DNA of 64,000 nucleotides from assembly GCF_000234665.1 (NCBI RefSeq), contig NC_018320.1, positions 310,001-374,000 on the forward strand, written 5' to 3'. The position numbers and the translations under genes are program-made. The stretch comes from Leishmania mexicana MHOM/GT/2001/U1103. Lineage: Eukaryota; Euglenozoa; Kinetoplastea; Trypanosomatida; Trypanosomatidae. The notes beneath the pieces are model-generated. The model saw only the letters and a program-made list of their open reading frames with translations, had not been told where the DNA came from and ran no database searches. Every line of letters begins with the position of its first letter. The first letter of the stretch is position 1. This document shows positions 9,761 through 20,479 of this stretch, in pieces.

Positions 9761-10866
9761 TCCTTTGAGTGGCGGCGCTCGTGCAGGTGGGATAAGCTGC
9801 GGACAGCCAGCGAAGAGAAAGGCGGTGACTGCGCACGTGAGATGTCCATACGCGATCAGAGACGAGGCAACAAAGGGAAGAGGGCACGTTCGGTGCGTTG
9901 CCGATGGGTGGAAGAGGCGATGGTGTGGTGACGTTAGAGAGAGAGAAAGCGAGCGAGCGAGAGAGAGAGGGAGGGAGGGAGAAAAGAGAGGAAAACGAAT
10001 TTGTATGTATGTGCGGGGGGTGGAGGAAGAGGAGGGGGGCGGTATTGCTGTGCATTCTTCTTCTTTAGGGTGGGGAGGCGGTCGCTCACCGGTCGAAGGC
10101 ACAACGAGCACTACCACAGAGGTGGCCATCTTGTTTCACAAAGCAAAAAAAAGTTTTCGGTTTTCCTTCTGTTCGGACTCTAAGGCTGCGGTGCGAGCTG
10201 ATGGCTTCAGCGCCGGGGAGGAGAAACGGATAAGCGTCTCTCGCGCTCCTCCCTCGCCCGCTCCGCGCCGGTGGGAAGAATGAAAAGGGAGAAGCAATGA
10301 ACAGCGTCCCTGTGAAAAACACCGAGGAGCACCTGTTGCCCTCGACCCAGCGCATCCCTGCATCCAAACGCACAACACACCGCTTACCTTCTGAGGGAAG
10401 GGGAGGAGGGGGGGGCGATGGGTGTTGGCCCCCCCCCTCGGGGTAAAACCGCCGTCATGTGTGCGAATGAGCACCGAGACAAGCGAGCCATACAAAACAA
10501 AAACGAAAAACGCCTGCCAGCTGAAGCGCCACAGCGGCAGTAAAGAAAAAGGATAGGGGGAAAACACACACACACAGAAAACAGGACGAGGGAGAGATAA
10601 GCAGCTGTACATTGGGAGGGTCTTCGTATGTGTGACCACACTCTCGTTGCTCCATTTATATGAACACATCGCGTCTTTCCCGTAGTAGTGACCCCTTCGC
10701 TAGACGTCACACTAGGCAGTGGTGTCTCTGCTCTTCGGAATCACCGTCGAGGAGGAAGAGAATGACGATAGAGTGACACACGCACACACGCACACGCCAG
10801 GAGTGACCAGAGACCGATGATAAAAATGAGAAAAACTGAACAAGAGGAGGAGAGGATCGGGGGCTT
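9761..10866. other. Intergenic spacer
   Basis: Holds the RRP1 5' flank. The minus strand at about 9930-9990 is a (CT)-rich tract of the kind used for trans-splicing, followed by the 3' flank of the unknown gene at 10867-11763. No gene supported. Confidence 0.55.
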
Positions 10867-11763
10867 CTACAAGGTTTCCAGCCGCGGTGATAGAGGTAAA
10901 AAAGGTTGGGTTGTGCCAGGGCAGGCCGACGCTTGCGGCTTCGCCATCGTGGGCAAGGAAGCGTTCATGCTGTTCTCCTTATCCCATGGCCCTGAAGCCT
11001 GCGACACGGTGCCGGCCTCCAGCTGTTTGATACGTGCCTCTGCCCTATGCAACGCGCGCAGCAGCTCGCTGTCGCGCACATACAATGGCGCAGGGGCGGA
11101 CGCTGTGTTTTGGATCTCTGAAGTCGGGTGCCCTCGAAGACCTCCGCTACGCCCGGAGGAGCAGTGCTTCTTCGTCTTGATCCGCCTCCGGTCAGCGCGC
11201 AACGAATGGGCTTCATTGGCCGTGGCGCAAACGAGTTCCGACAGCGATAATTGTGGTCGAGCCCACGCACCGCAGCCCAGGCGCTCGTCGCCTTGTCCAC
11301 GTCCAGAGCGTGCAGCTGTCACATCAACGTGAGGGAGCAGCACCCAGCACGACGGCTTTGCCAGCGCAATCTCCACCCGCTCTTCCTGCTCCTCGCACCG
11401 TAGCCTCCAGCGGGTAATCTGCTCCTCGGAAAGCAGCTGTGACAATTGTGTGCTCCATGACAACCGCCGGCATCCACCGCTACGTTGCTCGCTGAGGCGC
11501 CGCGGCCCCACCGATCTGGCGGAGAAGAGGTGTCGATGTCCAGACGGTGCTGAGGACTTCTTACTCTTCTGGCAGGCCGACGGCGCCAGTGCACTAATGA
11601 AGGGGGAGGTGGTGTCATCCGCCGCCCGTTGCACACAGCACGAGGAGCCGACGGCTACAATGAAAGGGTACCGGCGCGGCGCCGCCGCAGGGATCACGTC
11701 ACCCCTGCGATGACCTGCAGCCCGGAAGAGCGGCAATGATTCTGCAAGCATCTCCTCCGACAT
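10867..11763 (-). CDS. Hypothetical protein, 298 residues
   Basis: Starts at the ATG at 11763 (MSEEMLAESLPLF). I do not recognise a domain. Residues from about 105 (LSQLLSEEQITRWRLRCEEQEERVEIAL) and from about 232 (LYVRDSELLRALHRAEARIKQLE) look helical, with weak coiled-coil character. The regions between are Ser/Arg/Gly-rich and probably disordered. It lies on the transcribed strand between the giant acylated protein and RRP1, at ordinary spacing. I see no signal peptide or membrane segment. It is accepted as coding on length, strand and the non-repetitive helical parts. Confidence 0.65.
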   Translation of the reverse strand: MSEEMLAESLPLFRAAGHRRGDVIPAAAPRRYPFIVAVGSSCCVQRAADDTTSPFISALAPSACQKSKKSSAPSGHRHLFSARSVGPRRLSEQRSGGCRRLSWSTQLSQLLSEEQITRWRLRCEEQEERVEIALAKPSCWVLLPHVDVTAARSGRGQGDERLGCGAWARPQLSLSELVCATANEAHSLRADRRRIKTKKHCSSGRSGGLRGHPTSEIQNTASAPAPLYVRDSELLRALHRAEARIKQLEAGTVSQASGPWDKENSMNASLPTMAKPQASACPGTTQPFLPLSPRLETL

Positions 11764-12737
11764 GAGTGCGCATGCGATCCCACGCCGCTGCGATGACGTA
11801 CCTGGTTACGGAGGCTAAAGTGCACTGTGAAACAGAAAGACACAAAAGAAAGAGAGAGCGGCGACAGCGCGCAGTGTGGAAAGCAGTGAAATGAATCGTC
11901 CTCTTGAAACATGAAGTCTGCCTGAGCTCCGTGCAGCACTTCTGTCTTGTGCTCGGAGGCGTGGGTGCGTGGGTGCGTGTGTGCGACTCTCCTGCACCGC
12001 TAGTGCTCTTGTAGTGCCTTAGCAGTAGCGGCTAGCCACGCTGGTGGAAAGAGAGCAAGCAGAAGGCAGTCCAGCTGCTCATTCCACAACGCTGGGTGAT
12101 CTAAGACTGCAGCTTCACAATACCGGTAGTGGTCCCCACCACCACCACTTCTCTACTCGGGGTATGCCCTTACGTTTTCCGTTTCGTTACTTTCTTGCTG
12201 TTTTCAGGTATGCGGTGTCTCCGCTTGTGATGGCGGACAGAAAAGCAGTCAGGGAGCGCAGGTGAGCCATCGTCCCGCAAAGCAGTGCTCGCGCGAGGCC
12301 GACAAGTGAACACGTGTAGACCGAGAGACACTGTAGCGCGCAAACGACACACAGAGCTGAGTGGAAGAAAAAGTAAAACTGTACATGGCACAAGATGAGG
12401 AAAAAGAAAAGAAGTGCGCGCCTTCTGGGAGAAGTAGAGACGCAAGGGAAAACATACCCATATAGGGGCACACGACCGCGCTGTGTAGATGCAGCTGTAC
12501 AAAACACAAACACACGCGCGCACAAGCACATGCACCCTATACGTACGAAAGGAAACGAAGAAAACGGCAGTCACAGCCCTTACGCCTCGAAGTGGTGGTC
12601 AGTGGGAAAAGGTCTCAAATCGAGGGAGAAATTCTTCCTTCTTCACTGAAAGTACAGCCGCGTCCCCGTGCCAACCACAGGGGCAGCTGCGATTAGCGCC
12701 ACACACGTAAAAGATCTCTAGTGTACATACGCCAGGA
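11764..12737. other. Intergenic spacer
   Basis: 3' flank of the giant protein and 5' flank of the 298-residue protein. No supported gene. Open minus-strand frames at 12170-12574 are Cys/Phe/Leu-rich, which is typical of pyrimidine-rich UTR read as protein. Confidence 0.5.
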
Positions 12738-15700
12738 TCACTGAGAGGCGTACTCCTCCTCCATAATGGCTATCGCGTCGATAGAGTCGTCAAACCCGTA
12801 GCCGTTCCCTTCGGGCTGGAGATCCTGCTCGGACGCCCAGGTGGCAAACCCGTTGAAGAGCAGCTTTCCCTCTTCGCGGCACTGCCGGTTGACATGCTCA
12901 AACACCTCCACGGGATTTTCGACATGTGCGCCCCATCGACAGAGAAGCTGACGTCCCGTTCGGAACTGAGCCAGCGACACCTCCTTCTTCATTGGGGCCG
13001 CCTCCAGCGTGATTTGATATGGTTGCATGGATGCTTCATAGAGGGCAACCGCAGCGCTCCGAGTGTGTGGCGCTGCTGTGGCGCCGTCCCCAACCACCGC
13101 CGCTTCTGCGGAATCATCCGCCGGTTTGTTCGTCCTGGCCCCAACAGACTCTCCGTTTGGCCTGCACTCATCTCGGTCAGCTGTGCCACACTGCTGCTGC
13201 TTCTGCACGACGTGGAGGGTTTCCGGGTGAACATGGCCACCGCACGTCAGCACATCAAACATGAAGTAGACCTGGAGGTACCGATACAGGTATTCCAGGA
13301 AGGCATTGAGTTCCCAAGGCATGAGCACCTGCTCCTCCGTGTGCTGAGTGAGATACACTACATTCTGACGTTCCCCCGCCACGCCCTTGGTCGCTCTGAA
13401 AGCGCGCAGTAGCGCTGGGGTAAAGTCTGCGCGGAAGGACTGCAGCTGAGCCATGTCCATGAGCCCGCGCGCGATGTCGGACATGGTCAGGTACCCACGT
13501 CGGTGGTGGTCCATGCACATAAAGAGCTCGCGACGCCGCTGACGACGCTGCAGCGACGGGCCGAAGGGCAGCAAGATGCGAAGGCGCTCCCAGTAGGACA
13601 GTTTTGCATTTACATCGTAGTCGCCCAGCGCGCCGGCAATGGCGTCTTCGGCGGTGAACGTCTCGCGGAGGTCCTGGCCCCCGATGCCGTCCAGGTATGA
13701 CTTGCGGGCACGAAAGGCGATGAGGTGCGAGCGGCCCACGAGGAGAGCTGCAATGGAGTGTGCACAACGTCGGTAGGTCCCCTCCACCACGACGCCTGTT
13801 GTCTCCATATCATTCCACAAGTCGGCCGTCACACTGGATAGCATGCTCAACAGCTCTACGGGCACGGTGGTCAAAGGAAGGAGGCGGAGAAGACTCTCCG
13901 ACAGCAGCTCTGTCATCTCTGCTGGATTCGCTGCTGGGGCGCCGGGGCTTCTGTGCTCACTGCCCTCGGAAGACACGGCGCCCGAAGAAGCCTCTAGCAG
14001 CGTGAGGGTGTAGTTCAGGCTGACGTACGCTGAGACAAAGTGGTGCACGTACTGCAAGAGGAAACGGAAATCACCGCGGTGTACCTTGCGTGACTCGGGG
14101 CATGTGGGATGAAGCACCGCGTTACATCCGCACTCACAGCTTTCCAACCACAGCGGCACGGCCGAAGAAAGGGAACATGCTTGCGCCTCTCCGCCGTCCC
14201 CAGGTGGTGTTGCCTCAGTTGTTGGTTTTCCGTCCGTGCCGAAGACGCGGGTAGTTATTTCGTCAACGCTCCAGCGACGCTCCAGCACGGAAGAGGTGGT
14301 TTCGACCGGAAGGTACCCGTCTTCGTCCTCGGAAACCTCGACTGGGTACGACTCTGACAAGCCTTCGCGATGCTGCTTTACGCGGAGAATTTCCCGCATC
14401 GCAGACTTCCGCTCGCGGCGGTGCTCTGCTGACATCGTGAAGGGGATCCGCTGCGCGTACGACTCTACCCACCAGTCGTACAAGGACTCTAGTGCATAAT
14501 GCTCCGCACGATGGGAGCTGTACCAGAGTAACACGTTTTGCAGCGAGATGCACCCCTGGTATGTGGTGTCGACGTGATGGGACTGCAGCCATAGGTGCGC
14601 CTCTTCAATGGTGGGAATGGCCGAAACACCTCCTTTCGTAAAGCGGCCAAAGCACGCCAGTAGGCCCCGGAAGTCTTGCTCGGAGAGGAGCACCTCCACA
14701 GGCCCATCCTGAGCGACACCCCTCGCCTCAGAGGTGGCTTGCAGGGTCGATTTGTACGCTGTTTCCACCAACAAGTATCCCAGGACAAACTGCAAGAAGG
14801 AGCTGAAGTCGCGGCGGGCGATTCCCAGGTCGCCCCTGTCGCAGTTGCAGCGACCACTTTGGCTTGCGATGAACTGAAGCGCGCGCGCGCCCACCGCAGC
14901 CACGTGGTCCTCATCTAGGTGAAGCCGTTGAAAGAAGGGCATGTACTGCTCATAAAATGCATGGAGAAAGACCGCCTGCCTACCCCTTTCAATTTCCACC
15001 GGTCCACTGGGTTGTGCTTCCTGGTCGGTCAACTGAGCAAAGACTCGATAACAGCCGGCGAGACTGCGCAGTGGCATCGCGCGGCTGAGGGCCAGGAGCT
15101 CGCTCTCGCCGTCCCACGTCGGGTAGTCAGCGTCACTGTCGTCCTTTGCGGCTGACAACGCAGCGCCGAGGTCATCATCGTACCGCGTGTGGGTCTTCCA
15201 GTACCTGAAGCAGTGCTGACGCGTGTAGTTGAACACCATAACAAAAAGAATGTGGCGCACCCTAGCTGTCTGCGTCCTGACCTGAGCATTGTCCTCTTCG
15301 ACTTCGCCGTCGCACCCGTGCCAGTCGCCCGTCGAGTGCGACACACTCTGGAAAGAGTGGAAGGCGCTCTCAATGGTAAATGTGGGGTTCACCGCCTGAG
15401 TAATGAGCACATCCGCCGCACTGGTCGCCGGGAGCAAAAGGGCCTGTGCGTTGTTCAGCAACACCTCCGCCGGGCACTCCAGGTACTGGCAAATCGCCGC
15501 CACAGCGCGGACAAAATGAGACTGAGTTACGTCGGTGGTCATCGGCGGCCGCGTCACGCTGAACTGAACACCGTCGAAGCAGACGTCAGAATTCAGCGAC
15601 TTTTCCGCCCCTGACGCGGTATCCTCAAGCCCACGCTGCGCAGCGGCGACGCAGAAAAGCGTGTGCACAGCAAACTCCATGTCCGCCGGGTCCTCCGTTG

Positions 15701-17708
15701 GCGAGAGACAATCAAGTGACTCGGAACGTAACCGATTTAGCCACCTCGTCAGCGCCGCCGACTCGACATCGTCACTAGCAGAAAGAGCGGACCAGTGACG
15801 AGGGTCAAGAGAGGCATACCGCACTGCCATCGCAGCCACCCGGGCGCTGTGATTGGTGTACTGAGGCAGCTCCGCCGCTGCCTCCAGCGCCTTAGTGGCC
15901 AACAGTGGACTGCATGCAGAAAAATCGTCTTGATCGAGGGCGGAGACCTCGCGGAGGAAGGACGCCGTGAAGCCGCGCTGCCGCTTCTCCTCATCCATGC
16001 CAATCGCACGACGGAGCTCATCGATAGAGCGCAGGAATGGGGATACGTGGCGCCCCCGCACTAGGTTTTCCAGCACCATCGCGCAAAGTGCATCGAAGCT
16101 GACACCTTTCACGCCATCCTCAGTGTCATTATCGGCAACCGAGTCGAAAAGCTGACGCATAACATCCAGAACCAATCCCTGTGTCACCGGGCCACACCCC
16201 GCGGCAGCACCCAGGAGAGGATTGAGGTCGACGTCATGTCTCGCCTGTGCTGCGACTAATGCAGCGCGGAAGGTGTCAAAGTCAATACGCCTTGGCAAAC
16301 CTAACCCGTCGTCCAACCCCTCCACCTCCGCCCCTTTCAGCTGGTGGAAGAGGACGTCTCGATACAAATCGTGGAGTGTCAGGTAATCCCTCAAGTACTG
16401 GCACAGCTGGCCAGTAGTCGCAATAGTGCCGTCAGCTCCAGCAGCGCGGTCAAACGCCTTGAGGGACAAAATCCGGTGCACGGTCCGATTCGGCAGAGAG
16501 TCCCATATCTCCAACAGATGCCAGCAAAGATCCTCGGCATCCTCGGCCGTCAGCACCTCTCGACCGCGGCGCCACCTCGCGACCTGCTCCTCCACCTCCC
16601 TTTCCAGACCTTCCGCTTTCGCCAGTAGCTGCTTGTAGGTTTCAGAGATATGAGTGGGCGGCTCCAGTTTCGCCAGCTCGGACTTGACCTCACTCAGATG
16701 AAGCAGTCGCGCGCGCCACTCCTGTTGTACGTTGCTCTTGTGCTGTACTGGTACGGAGAGCGGCAGCGGGGCGACGCCGTATGAAGCAAAGTCCTCTTCC
16801 TGACCGCAGAAAGAGAGCGCACACTCCATCGCAGCCCACTCCGCGAACACCAGAAGTGGGACGCTCGAAGCTGCAGAGGCGTTGTCACAGCTGCGCAGAG
16901 GATTACTGCTCTGCTGCCCCATCATCGACATCACTCGCTTTTCGTACTCTTTCGCTAAAGCGATGAACCGTGGCGCTAGAGAGTCACCGCCTGTGCTCGC
17001 TGCGCTCGACCTTGCATCATTTTGGGCACATGCTAGGACGGAGGGCATTTCAGAGCAGAGCTGCTTCATAACGGGTGCCCCGAGCGTGGACGTGGTGATT
17101 TGAACTGCCGATCCCTCCCTCCACACTTTCTCCAGCGCATCTTGGGACACCATCGTTCCCTCTGCACTTTGTTGGAGCAACGCACCATGCTCCGAAGACC
17201 GCGTAAGCGCCTTCATTAACGACTTTGTTTCTTTAGGGAGTGCTTTTTGCTCCTGCAGTATCGCCAGCACATGGTAGAACTCGCAACACGCCATCATCCA
17301 CACTCGGTAGTCCCACCGAGCGATGAAACCCCCGTCTCGGACGGCACTGAACACCTCTGTTGCGGCATGGCGAGCATGCTCTGCGGGCACGGCGGACAGC
17401 AACCGCCGAAAGAGGACTGCGTTGTACGGATGTAGCGTGCCCTTTCCCTCACCATGGAATAAGGGATGCTTCAAGAGAGGCGTCCGTTCGACTAGAAGTG
17501 AATCGCACCCGAAAAGGCACCCGTCTCCCAAGAGGAGTTCCTGGGACGCCTCCCGCGCTGTGCTGCTCGCGCACGACGCAAAAACACTCGATCTTTCACG
17601 AACACCGTCCGGCTCCAATACCCCGTACAACTTCGGGTCCAGACCCCAGCGTTGTTGGAGGTCGATGTACACATCACGAAACGAAAGGGTGGAGGAGGTG
17701 CACCCCAT
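12738..17708 (-). CDS. Giant dual-acylated protein built of decayed calflagin-like modules
   Basis: A 1656-residue protein from the ATG at 17708. The start MGCTSS matches N-myristoylation (Gly2) plus palmitoylation (Cys3), the pattern calflagins use to reach the flagellar membrane. Internal segments align by eye with the calflagin encoded upstream. At about residue 886-1070, CYRVFAQLTDQ, FSSFLQFVLGYLLVETAYK and CISLQNVLLWYSSH follow the order [28 protein letters not shown] and [12 protein letters not shown]. At about 1394-1656, ELFMCMDHHRRGYLTM, NAFLEYLYRYLQVYFMFD and VFEHVNRQ...FNGFATWASEQDL do the same. Weaker copies start near residues 90, 390 and 1209. The calcium loops have lost their acidic ligands, so the role is probably structural or protein-binding. 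It lies just downstream of the two calflagin genes, same strand. Homology is my inference from pattern and order. Confidence 0.88.
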   Translation of the reverse strand: MGCTSSTLSFRDVYIDLQQRWGLDPKLYGVLEPDGVRERSSVFASCASSTAREASQELLLGDGCLFGCDSLLVERTPLLKHPLFHGEGKGTLHPYNAVLFRRLLSAVPAEHARHAATEVFSAVRDGGFIARWDYRVWMMACCEFYHVLAILQEQKALPKETKSLMKALTRSSEHGALLQQSAEGTMVSQDALEKVWREGSAVQITTSTLGAPVMKQLCSEMPSVLACAQNDARSSAASTGGDSLAPRFIALAKEYEKRVMSMMGQQSSNPLRSCDNASAASSVPLLVFAEWAAMECALSFCGQEEDFASYGVAPLPLSVPVQHKSNVQQEWRARLLHLSEVKSELAKLEPPTHISETYKQLLAKAEGLEREVEEQVARWRRGREVLTAEDAEDLCWHLLEIWDSLPNRTVHRILSLKAFDRAAGADGTIATTGQLCQYLRDYLTLHDLYRDVLFHQLKGAEVEGLDDGLGLPRRIDFDTFRAALVAAQARHDVDLNPLLGAAAGCGPVTQGLVLDVMRQLFDSVADNDTEDGVKGVSFDALCAMVLENLVRGRHVSPFLRSIDELRRAIGMDEEKRQRGFTASFLREVSALDQDDFSACSPLLATKALEAAAELPQYTNHSARVAAMAVRYASLDPRHWSALSASDDVESAALTRWLNRLRSESLDCLSPTEDPADMEFAVHTLFCVAAAQRGLEDTASGAEKSLNSDVCFDGVQFSVTRPPMTTDVTQSHFVRAVAAICQYLECPAEVLLNNAQALLLPATSAADVLITQAVNPTFTIESAFHSFQSVSHSTGDWHGCDGEVEEDNAQVRTQTARVRHILFVMVFNYTRQHCFRYWKTHTRYDDDLGAALSAAKDDSDADYPTWDGESELLALSRAMPLRSLAGCYRVFAQLTDQEAQPSGPVEIERGRQAVFLHAFYEQYMPFFQRLHLDEDHVAAVGARALQFIASQSGRCNCDRGDLGIARRDFSSFLQFVLGYLLVETAYKSTLQATSEARGVAQDGPVEVLLSEQDFRGLLACFGRFTKGGVSAIPTIEEAHLWLQSHHVDTTYQGCISLQNVLLWYSSHRAEHYALESLYDWWVESYAQRIPFTMSAEHRRERKSAMREILRVKQHREGLSESYPVEVSEDEDGYLPVETTSSVLERRWSVDEITTRVFGTDGKPTTEATPPGDGGEAQACSLSSAVPLWLESCECGCNAVLHPTCPESRKVHRGDFRFLLQYVHHFVSAYVSLNYTLTLLEASSGAVSSEGSEHRSPGAPAANPAEMTELLSESLLRLLPLTTVPVELLSMLSSVTADLWNDMETTGVVVEGTYRRCAHSIAALLVGRSHLIAFRARKSYLDGIGGQDLRETFTAEDAIAGALGDYDVNAKLSYWERLRILLPFGPSLQRRQRRRELFMCMDHHRRGYLTMSDIARGLMDMAQLQSFRADFTPALLRAFRATKGVAGERQNVVYLTQHTEEQVLMPWELNAFLEYLYRYLQVYFMFDVLTCGGHVHPETLHVVQKQQQCGTADRDECRPNGESVGARTNKPADDSAEAAVVGDGATAAPHTRSAAVALYEASMQPYQITLEAAPMKKEVSLAQFRTGRQLLCRWGAHVENPVEVFEHVNRQCREEGKLLFNGFATWASEQDLQPEGNGYGFDDSIDAIAIMEEEYASQ

Positions 17709-18954
17709 CGCTGAAAATAGCAAGGATGAGAAGAAAATGGGGGGCTTTTGCGTTCGCCCTGCGTCGTGCAGCGAGAGTTATAACTCCGATGTCCCTGTGC
17801 GTGCGCGTGTGCCCGTCAATAGAAAAAAGGAAAGGGATGTTTGACCACACCTTCAAATGCCCGACGAAGGAGATAACGGGTGCGGACGGTGGAAGTGCTC
17901 GTTCAGTCAGCCAGGGTAGCACCGTGACACATGCGTCTTCCCTCCGCCAATGAGTCAGCATGGTGTACCCACAAGGGAGCACAAGAAACAAAGGATTGAC
18001 AGTATATTTTCGATGGACGAAGGGAGACCGAGAAAAGCATATCGCATTCCACAAAAAAATAGTCGCAGAACATACTTGATTTGTTGTTGCGCTTCCGCGG
18101 CAGTGAAGCTATGTTGATGCATGAGTGTACCTGCGTGACCCTCTGCATCTCAGGTCCCGCAGCTGTACCTCTGAAGAATCCCGAAGTGCTTTTCGATGCA
18201 TGAAGAAGAGCGACAGAACACCATACGAAATGCAAAACTCAGATCCAGGGTTCTCACATTTGCCTATGAGAAGTCTCTCGTAGTTGTACTTTTATTTTTG
18301 TTGTTTTGCAGAGGCTCAGGTATTCAACGCCGAACAGAAGAAAGAGAAATAAAACCACATTAAGTGGAGAAGGAAAACATCAAAAAAAAACGAAAAGATC
18401 GTACATACAATCCCTAGATTAGTGAGTGCAAGATCACGGACTCGCTCTGCAGTGACGACGCGCATCGCCTGACTTGGCGAAAAGCTTTCATCCACATTTC
18501 GGCAAGCAAATCATGGAAAAGAAAAAAAGATCGAAGTCACCCAAGGAAAGGAAGTATGTGCACACCTCTTAAACCTTTCGCTTCAGTTGTCACCCAGGAA
18601 TGCCACGATGAAACTGGGTCGCAACACACCAACGCACACCACAAAGGCACCAGAAAAAGGGAGCACAAAAAAAAGACCACAAAGGACAGAGAACAATGAA
18701 AGGCGCGCAGTGCAACATACTTCTTTGCAGGGTTGACACGAGATATGGCCTCCACTCGTTCGCAGACTCCACTTGCAACACGAGAATACGTTATGATTTT
18801 TAAGTACTGCATTGGGGGGCGAGAGGAAAATACGCAAGGGAAGAAGTCGATGTTTCGCTCAGGTTGTAAAAGGGGAAAGCTACGGAAAATAGATTAAAAG
18901 ACAAGTTCGTTTCATCGCGGTCCACAGTTATGAGTTTGCAGAGTGTAAAGAAGT
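17709..18954. other. Intergenic spacer
   Basis: Between the truncated calflagin and the giant protein. On the minus strand a pyrimidine tract runs into an AG only 2 bases before the giant protein's ATG (around 17711-17745), a candidate splice acceptor that would give a very short 5' UTR. The rest is AT-richer than the genes, and I see no supported coding sequence. Confidence 0.5.
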
Positions 18955-19437
18955 CTACTTCTTCCCCTCGTACAGATAATCCTCAGCATCAAGCTTGCGG
19001 GCAGTCGCCCACGAAGCGAACTCGTTAAAGGACACCTGGCCGGAGCCGTTGTCGTCGATTTGCTTGAAGACTGTGTCTGGATCCTCAATGACAAGGCCCC
19101 ACTCACCGATCTTCGGCACGGCGGCCTTGAGCTCCTTCGCGTCCACCAGCATGTTGCCGGAGGTGTCGATCTCGTCAAACATAACGGTGAGCTTGAAGTA
19201 GTCGTATATGTAGCACAGCATCAGCCGAAACTCAAGAAATTCGACAAACTCGTCGTCGCCCTGGCAGTCGCCGGCGGTGTTCGCCATGCTCTTTGCCTTG
19301 TTGAAGGCACGCTTCACAATGTCGTGCAGGCGCGTCGTGAACTTGACCAGGTGTATCTCATTCACGCAGCCAGCATACGCAACTTCCATTGAGAACTTCC
19401 CAGCATCGTTCTGAGAGAACTTCTTGGACAATCCCAT
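18955..19437 (-). CDS. 5'-truncated calflagin (flagellar EF-hand protein) copy
   Basis: A 160-residue frame from the ATG at 19437 ([11 protein letters not shown]). It keeps the calflagin core with EF-hand 3 ([12 protein letters not shown]) and canonical EF-hand 4 ([12 protein letters not shown]), but lacks the first about 45 residues of its neighbour, including the MGCNAT acylation start. Homology continues in frame upstream of the ATG (KTAEDKERQ against RTPEDKERR) until a TAA near 19515, without another ATG, so the present start arose inside formerly coding sequence. The new start has Gly2 but no Cys3. The C-terminus also differs ([10 protein letters not shown] against ADEEANDSE). Bases 18983-19343 are identical to 20505-20865. 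It may be a functional variant with a new N-terminus or a decaying pseudogene; the open frame favours function only weakly. Confidence 0.75.
   Translation of the reverse strand: MGLSKKFSQNDAGKFSMEVAYAGCVNEIHLVKFTTRLHDIVKRAFNKAKSMANTAGDCQGDDEFVEFLEFRLMLCYIYDYFKLTVMFDEIDTSGNMLVDAKELKAAVPKIGEWGLVIEDPDTVFKQIDDNGSGQVSFNEFASWATARKLDAEDYLYEGKK
18983..19343 (-). repeat. Identical 361-bp calflagin block, copy 1
   Basis: Matches 20505-20865 base for base by my line-by-line comparison, without gaps (constant offset 1522). Sequence on both sides diverges at once, including inside the coding regions. This is the pattern of gene conversion. Confidence 0.9.
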
Positions 19438-20479
19438 CTGGCGTTCCTTGTCCTCAGCGGTCTTCGTGAGCGGAATAGCTGCAGGAATCGCATCCCTAGA
19501 ATTTTCGCGATTTTAATATTTTTCATGTCGCACGTTACCAAAGATGATGTAGGAGACTTGGAAGTATACTCGGTTTTTTTTTCGAATGAAGCCAGAGAAG
19601 TGAGCGCGGAGTTAAGTCCGTGGCTTCTTTCCTATTTTAGACGGAAAGAGGGGCGAAAATGTCAAACACAAGAGCAAGTGATTGAGTGAGGCGACTAGAA
19701 GAGAAACTGATGTATCGCAAGATTGTCCACGCCCAACCGAATCTTTCAGAAAGGAATCGGCGAAAAAAAATATGAACTCTCTTCCTTCACGCCGAACGGG
19801 AGTGGATAAAATGGGGAAATAGTCGGTTTGCCTTTTTCCAGGTATCTCCAAAATAATTTCCAGATTCTAAACTACATATGAAGCAATGAGGCTCTACACG
19901 CTGGGGGTGCATGTTGCACTGGGAAAAGGTGCGGGAAAAGGAATTAAAAAGCGCGAGCACCTCAACCCCATATCAAGCCACTAACGTCAGCACTGTAAAT
20001 CAGCTTAGACCAAGAGAAAAAAGGATCCTTTTTCTTATCTTTTCATATAGTGGATACAGTCAAGGCATGCCTTCTCTTGCGTTGCGACTCAGGGTCAAGC
20101 ACGCATGTAACCTTTCGCCCCTTCTGCTATTTCATCCTTTTGTCTTTAGAAACCACTCTAAAGCGCAGTGATTCTGAATGAGAAAAGGGAAACAAAACAA
20201 AACTCCAGAATCGATTTCAAAGAAAGAAAGGAAAAGAGCCGCAATACATTGGGAAACGCACCAGAAGCAGTGCAAAGAAAATCTCGGAGAAGCTTACATG
20301 TAAAAACAACAAAGCGGCGTCAATGAGACAACCAAGTTGTAGACGCATAGGCGCTTCACGTCGATACCATCCCACTTCTCGGCAGTCTCAGAGCCTGCTT
20401 TATCTTTTGCTTCTGATTTCGTTTGCGTGCGCGTGTGTGTGTGCGTGTGTTCAAGAGCACACGACAGCAGTAACAGGTG
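19438..20479. other. Intergenic spacer between calflagin copies
   Basis: Contains the upstream remnant of the truncated calflagin (19438-19512, in frame, no start codon) and the full calflagin's 3' flank. It is AT-richer than the other spacers, with a short (TG)n at about 20428-20450. No gene supported. Confidence 0.55.
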
